Shown here: positions 59,110 to 64,000 of the stretch, piece by piece
Numbering within the stretch: the first letter of the stretch is position 1
Layout: each line of letters begins with the position of its first letter
Assembly (NCBI RefSeq): GCF_008905045.1
Contig: NZ_VWMY01000034.1
Span: 69,722 to 133,721 of the forward strand
DNA length: 64,000 nt
Reading direction: 5' to 3'
Origin: Streptomyces albicerus
Lineage (GTDB): Bacteria; Actinomycetota; Actinomycetes; Streptomycetales; Streptomycetaceae
The notes under the pieces: model-generated
Databases searched by the model: none
Told to the model about the DNA's origin: nothing
Seen by the model: only the letters and a program-made list of their open reading frames with translations
Made by a program: the position numbers and the translations under genes

Positions 59110-59984
59110 GCTTCCTCCACCAGTTCCCATCGGCCGTCGGTCTGGCGCGCGAGCCCTCGGCTGCGCAGTTCCTGGAGATAGCGGGCCATGCCACGCTCAC
59201 CGCGCTTGCGGAACAGCGGAAAGACCCGGGGCAGCAGGTTCGGCGCGAGCATCGCGAGCCGGACCAGTCGGGACTCGCCGGGGCGGGGGTATGCCTCCAG
59301 GCGGGGCTTGTCGAGCAGACTCACCACGGCTGCCACGACGTCGGCGGGCTGCTGCGGCGGGTCCTGGAACTGCATGGAGTTGCCGCCGTCGACGGCTTCC
59401 TGACGCAGCATCCGGGTGTCGGTCGCCGACGGCAGGACCGACCCGGCCAGGATGCCCTTGTTCCTCAGGTCGAGCCCGATGGCGAGCATCGCGCCGCGCA
59501 GCCCGAACTTCGAGGCCGTGTAGATCGGTGTCTCGCCCAGCGGGAAGATCCCGCCGAGGGAGACGGTGGTGACCACCCGGGCGTCCCGGGAGGCCTGCAG
59601 CAGCGGGATGGCGATCCTGGTCGCGATCAGTGGGGAGGTCAGGTTGAGACCGATCTCCCGCTCGATGCTCTCGACGCTGCGCACGTCGAAACGCTCGGCA
59701 CTGGTCATGCCGACGTTGTTCACCAGGACGTCCAGACGGCCGTAGTCGGCGGCGACCTGATCGAAGAGAGCCTCCATCTGGGCACGGTCCATCAGATCGC
59801 AGCCGATGCCTGTGTGCCCGGCGCCGCGAAGCTCGTCGGCGACCTTTCTGGCGCGTGCCGCGTCGATGTCGACGACGACGCAACGGGCACCCGCGGAGGC
59901 GAAGCGACGGCACATGGCGCTGCCGATTCCGCCGGCGCCGCCGGTCACCAGCATGACCTTGTCGGTGAAGTCGAAGCCGCTCAC
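59106..59984 (-). CDS. Short-chain dehydrogenase/reductase
   Basis: A 292-residue classical SDR. The nucleotide site is MLVTGGAGGIGSAMCRRF, with LVNNVGMTSAERF, a serine in TTVSLGGIFPLG and the catalytic YTASKFGLRG. The C-terminal ~40 residues (LLPRVFPLFRKRGERGMARYLQEL) extend beyond the normal fold and are basic. It would oxidise an alcohol formed after ester cleavage. GTG at 59984 overlaps the FMO stop (GTGA). It sits between the monooxygenase and the ALDH. Confidence 0.89.
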   Translation of the reverse strand: MSGFDFTDKVMLVTGGAGGIGSAMCRRFASAGARCVVVDIDAARARKVADELRGAGHTGIGCDLMDRAQMEALFDQVAADYGRLDVLVNNVGMTSAERFDVRSVESIEREIGLNLTSPLIATRIAIPLLQASRDARVVTTVSLGGIFPLGETPIYTASKFGLRGAMLAIGLDLRNKGILAGSVLPSATDTRMLRQEAVDGGNSMQFQDPPQQPADVVAAVVSLLDKPRLEAYPRPGESRLVRLAMLAPNLLPRVFPLFRKRGERGMARYLQELRSRGLARQTDGRWELVEEA

Positions 59985-61327
59985 GACACTGCCTCCGCGG
60001 GCCGCAGGGACTTCACCGGCGGCGGCTGGCCCTCGGTGCGCCAGCCCATCGCGGCCGCGACCCTGGCCAGGTGCTTCACGAACGTCCCGCTGTCGACGTA
60101 GCCGGTGTGGCGGGGCGAGGCGACGAACTTCAGACCACCGGACAGGTCCGGGCGGTCGGTGCGGATCATGCGGGCGAAGCGCTCCGCGTTCGGCCGCTTG
60201 TACCGCGCGTCGTGGATGTACCCGGCGATCAGCTGCGCCTGGGCGTCGAACAGCTGGTACGCACCGGAGTTGGTCTCGATGAAGCCGACGCCGAACAGCC
60301 CCTGGTGCTCGCGGGAGAACGACGACAGGTACAGGTCGGGGTGCTGCTCGTCGCCGAAGTACTTCTGTGCGACCGGCACCTTGTGCACATAGCCGGTGGC
60401 CATCAGGACCAGGTCGAAGTCGTCGCTCGTGCCGTCGGTGAAGTGCACGGTCGTGCCCTCGGCGCGGGCGATCCCCGGCTTGGCCGTGATGTCCCCGTGC
60501 TGGAGGTGGTGGATCAGCATCGAGTTGACCGCGGGGTGCGTCTCGAACAGCTTGTGGTCCGGCTTCTGCAGACCCAGGCGCGTCGGGTCGCCGTTGATGA
60601 TCCGCAGGAGGGCGCCGAAGACACGCTGCTCCAGCCACATCGGCAGCTTCGGTCCGCCGGCGGCGATGGTGTCCACCGGTCGGCCGAACAGGTGCTTGGG
60701 GATGAACCAGTAGCCGCGCCGCATGCTGATCACCGCGTGATCCGTGCTCCGCGCCGCGTCACAGGCGATGTCGCAGCCGGAGTTTCCCGCGCCCACGACC
60801 AGCACCCGCTTGCCACGCAGTTCCTTGTCGCTGCGGTAGCCGACCGTGTGACGGACCTCGCCCGTGAAGTTCCCCGGCAGCTCGGGGAGGTTGGGGTGCC
60901 ACTGCGCGCCGGTGCACACCACGACCTGACCGTGCACGCTCGTCTGCCCGTCGGTCCGGGTGACGGTCCAGGTGCCGTCGGCGTTCTTCTCGACGCTCTC
61001 GGCCTCGACACCGAACTCGATCCGGTCCGTCAGTCCGTAGGCGTCGGCGAAGGACTGCAGGTACGACAGGATCTGCCGGTGCGGGGGATAGTCGGCGAAG
61101 TGGCCGGGCATCGGCCAGCCGCCGTAACCCGACAGGGTCCTGCTGGAGATGAAGTGGGCCGACTCGTACATCGGGCTGCCGGGGTTGTCGATGTCCCAGA
61201 TCCCGCCGGGCCCGGTGTGCCGCTCGATGTGCGTGTACGGCAGTTTCCTCTCGGCCAGGGCCCTCGCGACCGCCAGCCCGGCAGGTCCCGCCCCGATCAC
61301 ACAGGTGTCGTACTCGGTTTCCTCCAC
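59981..61327 (-). CDS. FMO/Baeyer-Villiger-type flavin monooxygenase
   Basis: A 448-residue flavoprotein monooxygenase. It has an FAD site CVIGAGPAGLAVARAL, an NADPH site VLVVGAGNSGCDIACDAAR, the FMO/BVMO fingerprint in NFTGEVRHTVGY (FxGxxxHxxxY) and the C-terminal LVLMATGYVHKVP. It hydroxylates or inserts oxygen into a substrate that the SDR and ALDH then oxidise further. The start is GTG at 61327 after AAAGGAGG, 7 nt away. It heads the three-gene coupled operon. The natural substrate (ketone, sulfide or hydrocarbon-derived) cannot be inferred. A TetR remnant lies upstream on the other strand. Confidence 0.89.
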   Translation of the reverse strand: MEETEYDTCVIGAGPAGLAVARALAERKLPYTHIERHTGPGGIWDIDNPGSPMYESAHFISSRTLSGYGGWPMPGHFADYPPHRQILSYLQSFADAYGLTDRIEFGVEAESVEKNADGTWTVTRTDGQTSVHGQVVVCTGAQWHPNLPELPGNFTGEVRHTVGYRSDKELRGKRVLVVGAGNSGCDIACDAARSTDHAVISMRRGYWFIPKHLFGRPVDTIAAGGPKLPMWLEQRVFGALLRIINGDPTRLGLQKPDHKLFETHPAVNSMLIHHLQHGDITAKPGIARAEGTTVHFTDGTSDDFDLVLMATGYVHKVPVAQKYFGDEQHPDLYLSSFSREHQGLFGVGFIETNSGAYQLFDAQAQLIAGYIHDARYKRPNAERFARMIRTDRPDLSGGLKFVASPRHTGYVDSGTFVKHLARVAAAMGWRTEGQPPPVKSLRPAEAVS

Positions 61328-61528
61328 GAGCCCGCCTCCTTTCTCATCGCACTGCGCCGGTGTTGCCGGAAACCTATGCACCGGGCGTCCGGCGGGAACT
61401 GGCCCGCGCGGCCACGGAGGGGACCGCAGCGGCCACCGGGCTGCCCTCTAGCGCCCCGACGCCTCAGCACGGACAGCACGACTTGATCGTATGACTAATT
61501 CGTGGGACTCAGTCGACATCACGCCGTC

Positions 61529-61789
61529 ATGGCTCATGTCCCAGCGGCCGAGTGCCGCCAGGCCGCGCCGGACGACGCGGGATTCGAGGAGACGCTCAGC
61601 GCGCTGGCGTCGGCGCTGTGGCGAACCGTGCGCGAACAGCCCAGCAGCCATCAACTCCTCGCGGAACTGCCCCTGTTCGCGCTCCGCACGCCCCACCTGG
61701 CCAAGGCCCTCGAGTGCCACTACCGCGATGTGACCGAGGTGACGGCGAGGCTCGTGACCGAAGTCGCCGAGCACACCGGGGGCGGCGGT
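61529..61789 (+). pseudogene. C-terminal remnant of a TetR-family regulator
   Basis: The frame reads MAHVPAAECRQ then GFEETLSALASALWRTVREQ, QLLAELPLFALRTPHLAKAL and ECHYRDVTEVTARLVTEVAE, which is the ligand-binding half of a TetR protein. The helix-turn-helix is absent: upstream is only a short unrelated sequence and the FMO promoter. After EHTGGGG the frame diverges into unrelated residues. It probably once regulated the FMO operon. Confidence 0.5.
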
Positions 61790-61817
61790 TGTGCTGCCCT
61801 CGGCGCTCGATCGGGTA

Positions 61818-62882
61818 TCAGCGGCGGGTTTCGATCTTCAGGTCACCCGCGGTCACATTGCGGATGTGGTCACTGGCGAGCATGTCGTGCGGGAAGCCGA
61901 GTCCGATCGCGCTGGCCTCGTCGAGGCGGGCCAGTTGGGAGGCGGTGAGGTCGACCTCCAGGGCGCCCAGATTGTCCTCCAGCTGCGCGGGGGTGCGGGC
62001 GCCGATGATCGGTGCCGTCACGCCCGGATTCTGCAGGGTCCAGGCCAGCCCGACCTGGGCGGGTGTGCGGCCCAGTTCCGTGGCCACCTCCTTCACGGCA
62101 TCAGCAATGGCCAGGTTACGTTCGGTGAGCGTGCCCAGGGCGAAGTTGAAGCTCTTGCGGGTGCCGTCGTGGGATGCGAGGTTCGTCGCCGTCAGGTCGT
62201 CTCGGCTGTACTTGCCGGTGAGCACCCCGCCGGCCAGCGGTGAATACGGGATCACACCCAACCCCATCTCACGTGCCATGGGGATCAGGTCACGTTCCCC
62301 GGTACGCTCGATCAGGTTGTATTCGATCTCCAGCGCGACCAGCGGCGACCAGCCGCGCAGGTCTGCGATCGCCTGCATGCGCGACACCTGCCAGGCCGGG
62401 GCGTTGGAGATGGCCACGTACAAGATCTTTCCCTGCCGGACCAGATCGTCCATGCCGCGCAGGATCTCCTCGACCGGTGTCGTGAAATCCCACACGTGCA
62501 GATAGAGCAGATCGATGTAGTCCGTATTCAGCTGTCGCAGACTGGCTTCCACCGACGCGAACAGACTCTTGCGGTGTGAGCCCCCGGAATTCGGGTCGCC
62601 GGGTCGGCGCAGCGTCGTGTATTTCGTTGCCAGCACCAGGCTTTCGCGGTTGTCGCGGGTGAATTCTCCCAGCAGACGCTCGGAGCTGCCATTGGTGTAG
62701 GTGTTGGCGGTGTCGATGAAGTTGCCGCCGCGCTCGACGTAGAGGTCGAACAGCTTGCGCGCCTCGTCCTGTTCGGCGCCCCAGCCCCAGTCGGTGCCGA
62801 AGGTCGCCGCACCCAGCGCCAGCGGTGAGACCCGCAGCCCGGAGCGGCCCAGTAGCCGGTAGGTGTCGAGGGTGAGCGACAT
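61818..62882 (-). CDS. Aldo/keto reductase
   Basis: A 354-residue AKR barrel. Conserved features are YRLLGRSGLRVSPLALGAATFG, FIDTANTYTNGSSERLLGEF with Asp/Tyr of the catalytic tetrad, LVLATKYTT with its Lys, DYIDLLYLHVWD with His, and VIPYSPLAGGVLTGKY with NADPH contacts near the C terminus. It would reduce aldehydes or ketones with NADPH. GGAGG lies 5 nt before the ATG at 62882. It diverges from an XRE regulator 117 bp away and is likely its target. Confidence 0.9.
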   Translation of the reverse strand: MSLTLDTYRLLGRSGLRVSPLALGAATFGTDWGWGAEQDEARKLFDLYVERGGNFIDTANTYTNGSSERLLGEFTRDNRESLVLATKYTTLRRPGDPNSGGSHRKSLFASVEASLRQLNTDYIDLLYLHVWDFTTPVEEILRGMDDLVRQGKILYVAISNAPAWQVSRMQAIADLRGWSPLVALEIEYNLIERTGERDLIPMAREMGLGVIPYSPLAGGVLTGKYSRDDLTATNLASHDGTRKSFNFALGTLTERNLAIADAVKEVATELGRTPAQVGLAWTLQNPGVTAPIIGARTPAQLEDNLGALEVDLTASQLARLDEASAIGLGFPHDMLASDHIRNVTAGDLKIETRR

Positions 62883-62999
62883 CGTGTCCTCCTGTGCTTG
62901 TGATCCGTCGTCGAGAACAAGCCTGTGACCGCCGCGAGTCGGGGGTAAGGGATGGAGGTTCCTGGGAACACCAGTCCTACCCTGGCGGTTGGACCGGGC

Positions 63000-63833
63000 A
63001 TGACGATCCGCACCGTGGACAGGACACAGGAGCTGGCCGCGTTCCTGCGGACCCGACGCGAGCGCCTGGACCCGCATGAATTTGGCCTGCCGCCGCGTCG
63101 GCAGTCCCGGCGGACCCCGGGATTGCGCCGCGAAGAGGTTGCCGAACTCGCCGGGGTGAGCATCGACTACATCGTGCGGCTGGAACAGGCCCGCGGACTG
63201 CGGCCCTCAGCGGACGTGGTGGAGGCGCTGGCCCGGGCGCTGCGGCTGACCTCCGACGAACGTGCCTACCTCTTCGACCTGACCCAGCAGCGCCCCCGCA
63301 AAGCCGACAGGCCCGCCACCACTGCAGCGCCGCCGCTGGCCCGGCTGGTCGCCGACCTGTCGCCGCTGCCGGCCATGCTGATGAACCACCGCTACGACAT
63401 CTTGGCCTGGAACAGCGAAATGGCGAGACTGCTATTGGATTTCGACACCCTGCCGCCGTCGCAGCTCAATTCGATGTGGCTGTGTCTGATGCATCCGGAG
63501 ATACGCGAGTTCTATGTCGACCGCGAACGCGTCGTGCGGGAGGGAATCTCCCACCTGCGTGCTGCGTGGGCCGCGCATCCGGAGGACCAGGCATTGACCA
63601 AACTCATCGCCGAATTCACCACTCATGACGAGGAGTTCGCGCGATTGTGGGCCGAGCGGGACGTCAAGGTGAATGGCCGCGGGCACAAGGCGATGCGGCA
63701 CCCTGACGTCGGTGTGATCGCAGTGCATTTCGAAGTTCTTATGCCACTTCAAGATACGGACCAGCGGTTGATGATCTGCCGTGCAGCGGACGATGAGAGC
63801 CAGTCGGCATTGGACCGGTTGTGCGCACGGTGA
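63000..63833 (+). CDS. XRE-family regulator with MmyB-like ligand domain
   Basis: A 277-residue regulator. The N-terminal helix-turn-helix (AAFLRTRRERLDPHEFGLPP, GLRREEVAELAGVSIDYIVRLEQ) is followed by the MmyB-like domain (NHRYDILAWNSEMARLLLDF, WLCLMHPEIREFYVD, EEFARLWAERDVKV, KAMRHPDVGVIAVHFEVL). MmyB-like proteins bind fatty-acid-like ligands. ATG at 63000 is used. It is divergent from the aldo/keto reductase gene, which it probably regulates. Confidence 0.88.
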   Translation: MTIRTVDRTQELAAFLRTRRERLDPHEFGLPPRRQSRRTPGLRREEVAELAGVSIDYIVRLEQARGLRPSADVVEALARALRLTSDERAYLFDLTQQRPRKADRPATTAAPPLARLVADLSPLPAMLMNHRYDILAWNSEMARLLLDFDTLPPSQLNSMWLCLMHPEIREFYVDRERVVREGISHLRAAWAAHPEDQALTKLIAEFTTHDEEFARLWAERDVKVNGRGHKAMRHPDVGVIAVHFEVLMPLQDTDQRLMICRAADDESQSALDRLCAR

Positions 63834-64000
63834 TGTCGAACCGTCCATTCGCGCACTGAGTCGAACCGTCATTCCGGCGTGTTTTTTGGCATCACAAACC
63901 CGGAAAACGGTCCTGACCTGACTCTATGAGGGCTGGGGCCCCGTCCTGGTGGCTTCGGAGGACCATCGGTTGTGGATGGTTGGGAACTCGGGGAGGAGGC
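63834..64000. other. Right-edge intergenic sequence with a short direct repeat
   Basis: GTCGAACCGTC(C)ATTC occurs twice, at 63836-63851 and 63861-63875. A lower-GC stretch with a T6 run (TGTTTTTTGG) follows. No gene start is certain before the window ends, although GGGGAGGAGG at the very end could be a ribosome binding site. Confidence 0.4.

Overview
The window is high-GC actinobacterial DNA and almost certainly Streptomyces. Codon third positions are strongly G/C, genes start on ATG, GTG and TTG, 4-bp ATGA/GTGA overlaps are frequent, and the gene families (SpoIIE phosphatases with GAF/PAS domains, class F sortase, MocR, PaaX, DUF427, ArsO/ArsI) are typical of that genus. Several copies of what I recognise as Streptomyces-type interspersed GC-rich repeats are present. 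No rRNA, tRNA, CRISPR array, transposase or phage module was seen. The mix of catabolic, metal-handling, regulatory and remnant genes fits an accessory chromosomal region.

Layout. 1-5700 (minus strand): the end of a secondary-metabolite cluster. GriI- and GriH-like enzymes make 3-amino-4-hydroxybenzoate, followed by an acyl/aryl adenylating ligase, two acyl carrier proteins, a ketosynthase and a gene running off the left edge. This looks like an aryl-starter type II PKS module. 6.3-10.8 kb: MHS-family transporter, DHFR-like reductase, cysteine-dioxygenase-type cupin, divergent MocR regulator, small helical protein. 10.9-14.7 kb: an arsenic locus with ArsR divergent from ArsO and ArsI-like genes and an MFS transporter that is frameshifted at a 35-bp repeat. 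14.8-16.1 kb: secreted beta-propeller phytase. 16.6-21.8 kb: a Zur-type box lies in a very short divergent promoter between an ABC ATPase and permease, followed by two AztD-like zinc-chaperone lipoproteins that flank an AztC-type zinc-binding protein.

22-31.8 kb: PPOX protein, NmrA-like protein with divergent TetR, a PAS/GAF/SpoIIE phosphatase, then a pair made of a P-loop NTPase with a damaged 3' end and a membrane-anchored type-1 periplasmic-binding-fold protein. 31.9-38.8 kb: Tat-exported clan GH-A glycosidase; an operon with a Tes/MJ0619-like radical SAM enzyme, a Cys-Cys methyltransferase and a MauE-like membrane protein, with a peroxiredoxin-like gene upstream and a divergent TetR; then SRPBCC and DUF427 genes next to an 18-residue MerR remnant. 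39-43.9 kb: two secreted proteins, an ArsR/DUF5937-type regulator, a class F sortase and its probable substrate. 44-53 kb: membrane sensor SpoIIE phosphatase, EmrB-type MFS, epimerase, Rieske-containing FAD oxidoreductase, winged-helix regulator, STAS-ANTAR fusion.

53-63.8 kb: PaaX regulator coupled through a 33-codon ORF to a zinc-ribbon protein, divergent AidB-like acyl-CoA dehydrogenase, AraC regulator, a translationally coupled FMO/SDR/ALDH oxidation operon, a TetR remnant, an aldo/keto reductase and a MmyB-like XRE regulator.

Overall themes are metal homeostasis (zinc, arsenic), redox enzymes, partner-switching regulation, and several genes visibly damaged or reshaped by short repeats. 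Functional names rest on recognising motifs by eye; no database search was run.
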